From positions 1,550,001-1,614,000 of the forward strand of contig NZ_CP028561.1 in assembly GCF_002165255.2 (NCBI RefSeq): DNA of 64,000 nt. The letters run 5' to 3'. The notes beneath the pieces were generated by a model. It did not search any database. It had not been told where the DNA came from and worked only from the letters and a program-made list of their open reading frames with translations. Of this stretch, positions 27,291-35,565 are shown in pieces (position 1 is the first letter of the stretch; each line of letters opens with the position of its first letter). The translations under genes and the position numbers were made by a program. The stretch is from Acinetobacter sp. WCHA45. Lineage in GTDB: Bacteria > Pseudomonadota > Gammaproteobacteria > Pseudomonadales > Moraxellaceae.

Positions 27291-28213
27291 TATTCATATC
27301 CCCCCGGATGTGGTAAATCTCGGCAAACATCAAAAATATGAACGAGAGCTGGCAGAATAGCTGCCATTGATTCACTCGCACCACCACGGCTACCTGGCAG
27401 CGTTACCACTAAGGAACGATCAATAAAACCTGCTACGCCACGAGACATAGCTGCATATGGTGTGCGTTTTTGACCAAAAGAACGTGCTGCTTCCATCAGA
27501 CCATCTAATTTACGTTCTAAAAGTGGTTCAAGTGTATCAACCGTAATATCTCGTTTACCAATACCTGTACCACCAACAGTCATGATACATGCATAAGACT
27601 TTGCCAATTCTACTACCAATTCTTTCAATTGATCTGATTCATCTGGCAAAATTTGATAATGAATTGGATTAAAACCTGCTTCAGTTAAGGTCTCAACCAC
27701 TGATTTCCCTGCGGTATCAGGTTTACGTCCTGCTGCCACCGTATCAGAAAGTACGATTACTGCCGCTGAAACAGGTTGACGTAGAGTCCGTTTAAAATGT
27801 GACTTACCTCCTTTTTTCTTAAGCAATTTACATTGGTCTAAACACAATTCATCAGGTTCACAATGCGGCTTCAACATGTCATAAATGGTTAAACCTGCCA
27901 AACTCGCAGCAGTCAAGGCCTCCATCTCAACCCCTGTAGGCCCAATGGTTTCTACAGTCGTCAGAATCACAACGTGATCATGTTGTAAATCATATTCAAC
28001 ATCAGCACGATAAATCGGTAAAGGATGACAAAGAGGAATCAGTTCATCAGTCCGTTTTGCCGCCAAGATTCCTGCGATACGAGCTGTTTTTAAAGCATCG
28101 CCTTTTTCAGTATTTCCATCACGCAATAGCTGAATACAATGCGGTGGGGCGTATAAAATCGCTTGTGCTTCTGCAACACGATAACTTTCGGGTTTCATCC
28201 CAACATTTTTCAT
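27290..28213 (-). CDS. moaCB: Bifunctional molybdopterin proteins MoaC-MoaB fusion
   Basis: 307 residues. Residues ~1-145 are MoaC (cyclic pyranopterin monophosphate synthase): LIPLCHPLPI, GPTGVEMEALTA and DMLKPHC. Residues ~150-307 are MoaB/MogA-like: AAVIVLSDTVAAGRKPDTAG, TVGGTGIGKRDITVD and LPGSRGGASESM. The natural fusion couples cPMP formation with molybdopterin adenylylation. Such a fusion is known in Acinetobacter and relatives by recall. It is in the moeA/moaE operon. Confidence 0.9.
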   Translation of the reverse strand: MKNVGMKPESYRVAEAQAILYAPPHCIQLLRDGNTEKGDALKTARIAGILAAKRTDELIPLCHPLPIYRADVEYDLQHDHVVILTTVETIGPTGVEMEALTAASLAGLTIYDMLKPHCEPDELCLDQCKLLKKKGGKSHFKRTLRQPVSAAVIVLSDTVAAGRKPDTAGKSVVETLTEAGFNPIHYQILPDESDQLKELVVELAKSYACIMTVGGTGIGKRDITVDTLEPLLERKLDGLMEAARSFGQKRTPYAAMSRGVAGFIDRSLVVTLPGSRGGASESMAAILPALVHIFDVCRDLPHPGGYE

Positions 28214-28230
28214 TTTTACTTCCTAAAAGC

Positions 28231-28752
28231 TTATTCGTGTGTATGCTCATGTGCACAATTTTCATGTTCTTGACGGTGGTGATGCTCATGTTTATGGACA
28301 TGAGCATCAGTTTCCACCGTATCTTTACGAATACAGCAACCTTCTACATATTGACTTGTACCATCCATAAAGAACTCTTCTTTCCAAATTGGTACTTCGT
28401 GTTTTACACGTTCAACGGCTTCTTCACAGGCTTGAAATGCTTCACGGCGGTGAGCAGCATACGCAATTGCAATAATTGCTGTTTCACTGACATCTAAATA
28501 ACCAATTCGATGCATCACACGCACATAAGAAACCTGATGCTTCTCTTTGATTTGCTGTTCGATTTCACGAATCATCTTTTCAGCAACAGGCGTGTACGAA
28601 GTATATTTTAATGCTTTAACTGCTTTACCTTCATGATGATTACGTACAGTTCCAATAAAAATATCAATACCACCACATTCAGGAAATGATTGTATAGGAT
28701 CAAAACTGTCTAAGCTTAGAGCCTGATCTTGAACTCTTGAAAATTCGCGCAT
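28231..28752 (-). CDS. moaE: Molybdopterin synthase catalytic subunit MoaE with His-rich tail
   Basis: 173 residues from the ATG at 28752, which has AGGAGG 6 bases upstream and follows the moaD stop by one base. The core is standard: FIGTVRNHHEGK, LKYTSYTPVAEKM, HRIGYLDVSE, AAHRREAF and PIWKEEFF. After residue ~145 there is an unusual extension of about 25 residues with nine or more histidines (HVHKHEHHH, HEHTHE). MoaE adds sulfur from MoaD thiocarboxylate to cPMP. The tail may bind metal. Confidence 0.92.
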   Translation of the reverse strand: MREFSRVQDQALSLDSFDPIQSFPECGGIDIFIGTVRNHHEGKAVKALKYTSYTPVAEKMIREIEQQIKEKHQVSYVRVMHRIGYLDVSETAIIAIAYAAHRREAFQACEEAVERVKHEVPIWKEEFFMDGTSQYVEGCCIRKDTVETDAHVHKHEHHHRQEHENCAHEHTHE

Positions 28753-28753
28753 T

Positions 28754-29005
28754 TCATCCTCCTGCAACAGGTGATAACAATACCAAAGTACATGAAGTAT
28801 TTAATGCTGTTTGGCGTAGCACAATATCTTCACCTATCGCACACGCACATTTATCCATCGCTTTTGTTGCTTCTGGGTAAAGCATCACGATGTGACTTAG
28901 CACTTCTTCAACCGTTTGATTTTCTGCAAACTCAAATGCAAGCTCTTTTGGCAATAACCGTTCAATAGCACCAAAAGCTTCTATTTTTATGTCAATGGTT
29001 TGCAT
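28754..29005 (-). CDS. moaD: Molybdopterin synthase sulfur carrier MoaD
   Basis: 83 residues, ubiquitin-like fold, ending SPVAGG; the terminal Gly-Gly is the site of thiocarboxylation. It follows moaA by 27 bases and precedes moaE. Confidence 0.92.
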   Translation of the reverse strand: MQTIDIKIEAFGAIERLLPKELAFEFAENQTVEEVLSHIVMLYPEATKAMDKCACAIGEDIVLRQTALNTSCTLVLLSPVAGG

Positions 29006-29032
29006 ATTCTCTCCAGACCACTTTTTTCCAAA

Positions 29033-30061
29033 CTAACCACCTAACATATGCATACTAATTTTGCGTACTTGTTGGTGTTTTATCGCATGATAACCTTTCG
29101 CTTTGTGCCAAATATAAGGTTTAATTTGCTGATCAAGCTCTTGATCATTGATATCTTGAGCTAGTTGTTTCTGTTTAATCACAGCTTGTAAATACGGCTT
29201 TATATTCAGACCCTGTTGTGCAAATAAACAATTATATAATTCACCTTGTGCTGTTAATCTAATTCGATCACAATCACCGCAAAATGAATGAGTTATCGTA
29301 GAAATAATACCAATACAATATTGCCCATCTAACTGATACTGACGTGCGGGCTCATGCTGCTGTTGCAAAACTTGAATCTGATAAAAAGGCTGAAGTTGCG
29401 CTAAAATTTCTGCTTCACTGACCACTGCCTGATCAGTCCAATGCTGATCACCATCCAGAGGCATAAACTCAATAAAGCGTAATGGAATACTGTGTTGCTT
29501 CGCCCACTTTACCATTGGCAAAATCTGATCATCATTTTGACCTTTCATCAACACACAATTGATTTTGAAAGCAAGCCCCGCTTTTTTTGCCGCCTCTATC
29601 CCATTTAATACGGGAGTGAGTTCTTTTTTAGTCAGTTGCTTGAATTGATCTGGGTCTAAACTATCTAGGCTGATATTAAGATCATCTAATCCAGCTTGTT
29701 TTAGGGCTTCAGCATATTTAGCTAAATAATGTGCATTGGTAGTGATGGAGATTCGTTTTAAGCCCAATACTCGTAAACTCTGCAAATCACGAATAAAATG
29801 AACAACACCCTGACGCATTAAAGGTTCTCCCCCAGTAATGCGAATATTTTCAATCCCTTGCTTCACCATATATTGGCAAAATAGCAGCAACGCTTCAAAA
29901 CTGAGTAAATCTTGTTTTTTCATCCATTCTGGATGTTCAGGCATACAATAGGTGCATTTGAAATTGCAACGATCTGTCACGGAAATCCGTAACTTACGCT
30001 TAATACGACCGTACTGATCTTGCAAGATCGGTAAAGTCGTTTCAGGGCTATCATGCTTCAT
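29033..30061 (-). CDS. moaA: GTP 3',8-cyclase MoaA
   Basis: 342 residues from the ATG at 30061 (an in-frame GTG three codons upstream is possible). The radical-SAM motif is CNFKCTYCMPE; ITGGEPLMR binds SAM; the C-terminal second cluster is in SFCGDCDRIRL with a later cysteine (YNCLF). It opens the molybdopterin pathway by rearranging GTP. One difference is that the typical C-terminal GG is MLGG here, which is the usual MoaA end. Confidence 0.94.
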   Translation of the reverse strand: MKHDSPETTLPILQDQYGRIKRKLRISVTDRCNFKCTYCMPEHPEWMKKQDLLSFEALLLFCQYMVKQGIENIRITGGEPLMRQGVVHFIRDLQSLRVLGLKRISITTNAHYLAKYAEALKQAGLDDLNISLDSLDPDQFKQLTKKELTPVLNGIEAAKKAGLAFKINCVLMKGQNDDQILPMVKWAKQHSIPLRFIEFMPLDGDQHWTDQAVVSEAEILAQLQPFYQIQVLQQQHEPARQYQLDGQYCIGIISTITHSFCGDCDRIRLTAQGELYNCLFAQQGLNIKPYLQAVIKQKQLAQDINDQELDQQIKPYIWHKAKGYHAIKHQQVRKISMHMLGG

Positions 30062-30070
30062 CTTTTGCAC

Positions 30071-30341
30071 TCATATTGTGAATTCGCTGAACACTTAAGC
30101 ACAAGTTATGTGCGACGCGGCTTGTATATGTGCAGCATACTTCTCTACTTAAGCAATATTTATTCCAATATTTTACTCTAATCCACCTTGAGAGCATTTA
30201 TTTATCTAACAAAACAATTTATCGCTTCACAACACACAACTGTTATAAATTTCAATATACAACCGAAAACCATTCGCACCAATTAAAAGCAATTTTGTAT
30301 TTTTTGAAATATTTTGGTGCGATTAACTTAAAGCTAAAATT
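30071..30341. other. Spacer between moaA and mobA
   Basis: About 270 bp, AT-rich, upstream of the moaA operon and after mobA (both minus strand). I looked for a Moco riboswitch (conserved hairpins upstream of moaA) and for a terminator after mobA and saw neither convincingly. It must carry the moaA promoter. Confidence 0.4.
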
Positions 30342-30965
30342 TTAAATAAACAATTGTTTAAAAAATTTCATCTGCTGGTACTGCTGCAATTCATCTAGCG
30401 AATTGATGCTATGACAAAACAGACTTTGCTTTTGCAAAATAACTTGCTGAGAATTTAGCTGTTTAAAACATTCACGCAAGCTCAATTTACCAGCGGAAAT
30501 TTGTTGTTTTAAAATGGGTAAACTCTCTCTTTTTAATAAACAAAATGGATATAAAGCATCTCCATTAATTGCAACATAAGCCACTAGTGCTTGTGGATTT
30601 TTTTGTAGTGCGCGATGCAACTTAATTAAAACTTGATTGGGTATATACGTAACATCGCACGGAATAAACAAAGCATAGTCCGATTGCAGATGGGACCACG
30701 CACTTTTCATCCCCATTAATGGACCTAAAAAACCTGTTTGATCATCTGAATAACAATAGATATTCGGTTCAATCTGCTTGTAAATCGAACTATCTCGATG
30801 ACTGTTTACCCAAATGCTTTGAACTTCTGATTTAAATTTCTGACAAATTTTAGATAGTTGAATTTGATCATCAAATTGTTGAAGTAATTTATTCATGCCA
30901 TTCATACGGCGTGCTTGTCCTCCCGCCAAGATCACGAGATCTGTAGCGGGAATTTGCATAGTCAT
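30342..30965 (-). CDS. mobA: Molybdenum cofactor guanylyltransferase MobA
   Basis: 207 residues from the ATG at 30965, which overlaps the nasA stop (ATGA) and has GGAGG 8 bases upstream. The nucleotidyltransferase loop LAGGQARRMNGMNKLL and the FIPCDVTYIP metal/GTP site identify it. It attaches GMP to Moco, giving the bis-MGD needed by NasA. It is the last gene of the nitrate operon, so cofactor maturation is coupled to the enzyme. The Lys of GxxxRMGxxK is shifted (MNGMNK). Confidence 0.87.
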   Translation of the reverse strand: MTMQIPATDLVILAGGQARRMNGMNKLLQQFDDQIQLSKICQKFKSEVQSIWVNSHRDSSIYKQIEPNIYCYSDDQTGFLGPLMGMKSAWSHLQSDYALFIPCDVTYIPNQVLIKLHRALQKNPQALVAYVAINGDALYPFCLLKRESLPILKQQISAGKLSLRECFKQLNSQQVILQKQSLFCHSINSLDELQQYQQMKFFKQLFI

Positions 30966-33742
30966 GCTTCTGCCTCCAACTGACAAGTCTTAATCAAACC
31001 ACGAATTTCTGGTAAACATGAACCACAGTTACCACCCGCTTTTAAACATGCCGTGACTTGCTTTTCATGTGTGATATTTTGAGTTTTGATTGCTTCAATA
31101 ATCTTGTTTTTTCCTACTTTGAAACAACTACACACCAATGGACCATCGTTATTAGCAGCAGACATTGGCATACCTGCCAACAATGCTTTACGGTGCAAGG
31201 CACTTAATCGCTCACGCTTAAATAAACTTGCAACCCAATCACGATCAGGTAATAACTCAGCAGGTGCAATATAAAGACTTGCGATTAAAATCCCATCTTT
31301 GAGTACAATACTATGACTGAGTTGCGATGAAATATCCTCAATACTTAACCATTCATATGTTTCATCGACAAAAGGTAAAAAGGTTTTTAAGTTTTTCTGA
31401 GTTTGATCAATACTGTGTCGATCCGCAAGCTCATAACGCATTGCTTTTGCAGTTTTGATTTTTGTCCACCAAGCACAAGTCTGTAAAGATGCTTTGATTT
31501 GATGTTCGAACCCTTCTCGAACATATAAAACACCTTGCCAAGTCGTATGGAAAGGCTGTATTGATACTGGCGTATGCTTAAACTCAGGTTCACCTGAAAT
31601 TGCATCCACAACAGGGTTAACTACTTTACCAATCCGAGCATCTGAGGCAACTTGTTCTGTCCAATGAATCGGGGCAAAGATTTGTCCACGACGAACACCT
31701 TGAGCCAATGTCACACGTAATACACAACTTCCCCATTGCGACTTCACTTCAACCAATGCTTTATCGCGAATACCAAATTTAAGCGCATCGTTTGGATGAA
31801 TCTCACAAAATGGTTCAGCACGATGTGTGGTCAAATTTGCTGATAAACCTGTACGTGTCATGGTATGCCATTGATCCCGAATACGCCCCGTATTCAGAAT
31901 TAATGGATAATCTTCAGAAACTGAGTGTACGGGATCGATTGCGATCGTTGGAATAAGTTTTGCTTTACGAGAAGCATAACTAAACTCGCCTTGACCAAAA
32001 AGTTGCTTAACCGATGTCGTCTGACCTTTTTCCCACACAGGCCACTGAGTTGGTTTTAGCTCGTTATATTCTTCAAGACTTAGATTGGTTAAACCTTTTA
32101 AATTAAAATAACGAAAATTTTCTACCTGATCACGTTCAGCTAAACTTGCATTTTGATATGCTGACAATGCAGCATGCTCATTAAAGATGTCACACGCATT
32201 GCTAAAATCAAAACCAGAAAAACCAAGTTTTTTTGCAACTTCAGCAACAGCCCACCAATCTGCTTTGGCTTGTTTTGGTGAAGCTAAAAATGCGCGTTGA
32301 CGTGAAATTCGACGTTCTGAGTTAGTTACCGTTCCATCTTTTTCACCCCAACCTAATGCTGGTAGCAAAATATCAGCATAAGCCGTGGTATCGGTATCGG
32401 AACAGATATCTGAAACAACGACAAATTCACATTTATCCAATGCTCGTTTCACTTGATCGGCATCAGGCAGACTTACCACAGGATTGGTCGCCATAATCCA
32501 GATTGCTTTAATTTTTCCACTTTCAACCGCTTGAAACAAATCAACTGCTTTAAGTCCAGCTTGTGTCGCAATGGTTGGGCTATTCCAAAAACTTTGCACC
32601 AAATTTTGATGCGTTGCATTATCAATATCCAAGTGTGCTGCCAACATATTGGCCAGTCCACCAACCTCACGACCACCCATCGCATTAGGTTGTCCAGTCA
32701 TTGAAAATGGAGCAGCGCCTAGCTTACCAATTTTACCCGTCAGCAAATGACAGTTGATAATACTATTGGCTTTATTCACCCCTTGAGATGATTGATTAAC
32801 TCCCATTGAAAAAAGAGTCACTACTTTTTCAGTTGTGGCAAATTTATCAAAAAACAATTGTAATTTTTCTTCTGAAATACCTGTGCGTTTGGCAACAGCT
32901 TTAAAATCTTGTTCAGTTCGATTCGCTTCTAAAAGTGCTTGAAGCCCCTCTGTGTAAGATTCAACAAACTCATGATCAGCATAACCATGTTGATATAAAT
33001 ATTGTAATAATCCTTTAAACAAAGCCACATCTTGACCTGGCAAGATTGGCAAATGCAAATCTGCTTGCTCACAAGTGCTCGTAAATCGTGGATCGACGAC
33101 AACCACAAATAAATTAGGATTTTGACTCTTCGCTTGCATAATCCGTTGATACAACACTGGATGACACCATGCTGTATTTGAACCAACCAATACCACCATA
33201 TCAGCATGTTCAAAGTCTTCATAACTTGCAGGTACAATATCTTCACCAAAGCTACGTTTATGCGCAGCCACGGCTGAAGACATGCACAGACGTGAATTGG
33301 TATCAATATTGGCTGTGCCTAAATAACCCTTTACGAATTTATTTACCACATAATAATCTTCAGTTAATAACTGCCCCGAAACATAAAATGCCACACTTTC
33401 GGGTCCATATTGCTCAATACATGCCTGAAATTGAGTTGCAATTTTGTCAATTGCAACACCCCATGTTGTCACATTACGGTGATTTTTGCGTCCCAACATC
33501 GGATTTAAAACACGGGTTTCCAACCCTAAGGTATCTGCTAAATTGCTCCCTTTAATACAGAGTCGCCCAAAATTTGCAGGGTGTTCTGTATCTCCTGAAA
33601 CTTTAATATTTGAACCTTGTGTTTTATGTTGAACTTCAACATTAACACCACATCCAACGCCACAATATGGACAAGTTGTTTTTGTAATGAGTGTTTGTGC
33701 ATGATCGGAGCGACTGTGTTCTAAATTTTGAATACTGTTCAT
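30962..33742 (-). CDS. nasA: Assimilatory nitrate reductase catalytic subunit NasA
   Basis: 926 residues, no Tat signal (cytosolic). N-terminal 4Fe-4S cysteines CPYCGVGCG with a later cysteine in GRLCIKGS, then the molybdopterin oxidoreductase domain (VGSNTAWCHPVLYQRI, MGVNQSSQGVNKANSIINCH, TGRIRDQWHTMTRTG). A C-terminal BFD-type 2Fe-2S domain carries CSCFKV and CLKAGGNCGSC (about residues 865-915). It reduces nitrate to nitrite with bis-MGD. Position after nirB and the NirD fusion suggests that fusion or NirB passes electrons to it. Confidence 0.93.
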   Translation of the reverse strand: MNSIQNLEHSRSDHAQTLITKTTCPYCGVGCGVNVEVQHKTQGSNIKVSGDTEHPANFGRLCIKGSNLADTLGLETRVLNPMLGRKNHRNVTTWGVAIDKIATQFQACIEQYGPESVAFYVSGQLLTEDYYVVNKFVKGYLGTANIDTNSRLCMSSAVAAHKRSFGEDIVPASYEDFEHADMVVLVGSNTAWCHPVLYQRIMQAKSQNPNLFVVVVDPRFTSTCEQADLHLPILPGQDVALFKGLLQYLYQHGYADHEFVESYTEGLQALLEANRTEQDFKAVAKRTGISEEKLQLFFDKFATTEKVVTLFSMGVNQSSQGVNKANSIINCHLLTGKIGKLGAAPFSMTGQPNAMGGREVGGLANMLAAHLDIDNATHQNLVQSFWNSPTIATQAGLKAVDLFQAVESGKIKAIWIMATNPVVSLPDADQVKRALDKCEFVVVSDICSDTDTTAYADILLPALGWGEKDGTVTNSERRISRQRAFLASPKQAKADWWAVAEVAKKLGFSGFDFSNACDIFNEHAALSAYQNASLAERDQVENFRYFNLKGLTNLSLEEYNELKPTQWPVWEKGQTTSVKQLFGQGEFSYASRKAKLIPTIAIDPVHSVSEDYPLILNTGRIRDQWHTMTRTGLSANLTTHRAEPFCEIHPNDALKFGIRDKALVEVKSQWGSCVLRVTLAQGVRRGQIFAPIHWTEQVASDARIGKVVNPVVDAISGEPEFKHTPVSIQPFHTTWQGVLYVREGFEHQIKASLQTCAWWTKIKTAKAMRYELADRHSIDQTQKNLKTFLPFVDETYEWLSIEDISSQLSHSIVLKDGILIASLYIAPAELLPDRDWVASLFKRERLSALHRKALLAGMPMSAANNDGPLVCSCFKVGKNKIIEAIKTQNITHEKQVTACLKAGGNCGSCLPEIRGLIKTCQLEAEA

Positions 33743-33896
33743 GACTGCTCCTTTACCTATTCCATCTTTGCCCTAACTAAAGTTTCGATCCCTTTAAATT
33801 GTATGATCCGTGATCAATAGCCAATTTATAATCTACGCCTTAACTTTTATTGTGAATCTTTGGTTGACTACCATAAAGTAGTTAAATAACTGAGTT

Positions 33897-33928
33897 TTTG
33901 GTTTAGGAGAAATTTCTCCTAAACCAAA
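33897..33928. repeat. Perfect 32-bp palindrome between nirD-fusion and nasA
   Basis: Arms tttggtttaggagaaa and tttctcctaaaccaaa with no spacer. It starts 6 bases after the stop of the NirD fusion. Neither strand has a T-run behind it, so it is not a standard terminator; an RNA-processing or 3'-stabilising hairpin that tunes nasA level is possible. Confidence 0.75.
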
Positions 33929-33934
33929 GTAAGA

Positions 33935-35554
33935 TTAACCTGCTTTTTTCAATGCAAAATCTTTACCAAATAACAATTTATTTCTAAATGTCGAAACAGG
34001 TGTTTGATCCGCAATTAACTCGGCATACCACATACCATCGTCGGTATCACCGAATAAAACAGCGCCAATCACTTTATCTTTTTGGATAATAATACGCTTG
34101 TAAATATGGCGTTTTTCGTCATTTAGAATGATGTCTTCATAATCTTCTTTAGGCTCAAAATTACCTGCTGAAAAGACATCGACACCACTCACTTTAAGCT
34201 GAGTTGGTACCGTTGGAGACTTAAACGTTAAGCTACCATGTTCAGCCAAATGGGTTGCGCAAATAAATGCTTGCCCCCAAAGTGGCTCCACCAATCCAAA
34301 GGTTTGGTTACGATGTTCAATACATTCACCCACAGCATAAATACTCGGATCAAAGGTTTGCATGGTGTCATTCACTAAAATGCCGCGATTACAACGTAAT
34401 CCAGCGCTTTGCGCCAAAGTGATATTTGGACGAATACCTACAGCAAAGACCACCAAATCAGCATCTAATAAAGTACCATCTTTTAAACGAATCTGACTGA
34501 CATGACCATTTTTACCAATTAAAGCTTCGGTATTGGCTTCAGTAATAATCTTGATGCCTTTCTCTTCAATACTATGACGTAGCATACGGCTTGCTCGACC
34601 ATCTAATTGACGCTCCATGATACGATCCATTAGATGAAGCACTGTTACATTCATGCCACGTTGCTTCAGACCATACGCTGCTTCTAGGCCAAGTAAACCA
34701 CCGCCAATCACAACTGCATTTTTTTTAGTTTCACAATATTTAATCATGGTATTCACATCATAAATATCACGGAAACTAATCACACCTTTCAAGTCAACAC
34801 CTTGTACTGGTGGAATAAACGGCTTAGAACCTGTGGCAATAATTAAACGGTCATAATCAACAGTTTCACCTTTTTCTGTATGGACTGTCTTGCGAGTACG
34901 ATCAATTTTTATCGCAGGATCATCAGCAATAAACTTAATCCCTTTATCGCTATACCAAGCATGAGGATGCAACATAATATCTTCGATCGTTTTCTCACCT
35001 GAAAGCACTGGTGACAGCATGATACGGTTATAGTTACCCCAAGGTTCTTCACCAATGACTGTCACTTCATAACGATCTGGCGCCATATCAAGCAAATCTT
35101 CTAGGCAACGCATCCCAGCCAAACCATTACCAATCAGAACAAGCTTTAACTTCTCTTGTGAAATTCCATTATTGGTAATATAAGTTTTTTGTGGTACGGC
35201 TCCGACCCAGACACGACCATTTTCAATTTTAGTCGGGAAAACCAATAGTTTTTGATCTTTATCTTCTAAACAGCGTCCAGTCGCCAAACTAAAATGTTGT
35301 TTGTAAATAGGTGATGCAACCACGCGTTCACCTTGCAAATCACCAATAATACCGCGCGCCATTACATTCGCTTGGCTGAATGGATCTTTATTGCTTAATG
35401 CATAAATACGTTTTTCGTTCCCTACGCGAAATAAAGCAACTGATTGCCCCGCAATAACTGCGCCTGCGCCAGTATTTGGTGTGATGTCATCAAGGTTACA
35501 TACATCGACCCATTGATTTTCTGGAAGCATATTCATGTCTTTTAGATTTGTCAT
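33935..35554 (-). CDS. NirD-like domain fused to NAD(P)/FAD oxidoreductase
   Basis: 539 residues. Residues ~12-118 are a NirD/Rieske-like domain (CNLDDITPNTGAGAVIAG, RIYALSNKDPFSQA, SPIYKQHFSLATGRCLED) lacking Rieske Cys-His ligands, as in NirD. Residues ~135-535 are a pyridine-nucleotide disulfide-type reductase: LVLIGNGLAGMRCLEDLL, ATGSKPFIPP, GGGLLGLEAAYGL and FAVGIRPN. It lacks siroheme and BFD cysteines. The reductase half resembles the N-terminal half of NirB. It probably feeds electrons to nitrate or nitrite reductase. GGAG lies 9 bases before the ATG. Confidence 0.85.
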   Translation of the reverse strand: MTNLKDMNMLPENQWVDVCNLDDITPNTGAGAVIAGQSVALFRVGNEKRIYALSNKDPFSQANVMARGIIGDLQGERVVASPIYKQHFSLATGRCLEDKDQKLLVFPTKIENGRVWVGAVPQKTYITNNGISQEKLKLVLIGNGLAGMRCLEDLLDMAPDRYEVTVIGEEPWGNYNRIMLSPVLSGEKTIEDIMLHPHAWYSDKGIKFIADDPAIKIDRTRKTVHTEKGETVDYDRLIIATGSKPFIPPVQGVDLKGVISFRDIYDVNTMIKYCETKKNAVVIGGGLLGLEAAYGLKQRGMNVTVLHLMDRIMERQLDGRASRMLRHSIEEKGIKIITEANTEALIGKNGHVSQIRLKDGTLLDADLVVFAVGIRPNITLAQSAGLRCNRGILVNDTMQTFDPSIYAVGECIEHRNQTFGLVEPLWGQAFICATHLAEHGSLTFKSPTVPTQLKVSGVDVFSAGNFEPKEDYEDIILNDEKRHIYKRIIIQKDKVIGAVLFGDTDDGMWYAELIADQTPVSTFRNKLLFGKDFALKKAG

Positions 35555-35565
35555 TTTGATTCTCC

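Noticed and set aside
30071..30341. Moco riboswitch upstream of moaA
   Set aside because: No conserved set of hairpins could be drawn; the sequence is AT-rich and mostly unpaired by eye.
33743..33896. A second sigma-54 promoter upstream of nasA
   Set aside because: TTGGC is present but no GC follows at the 10-bp distance.
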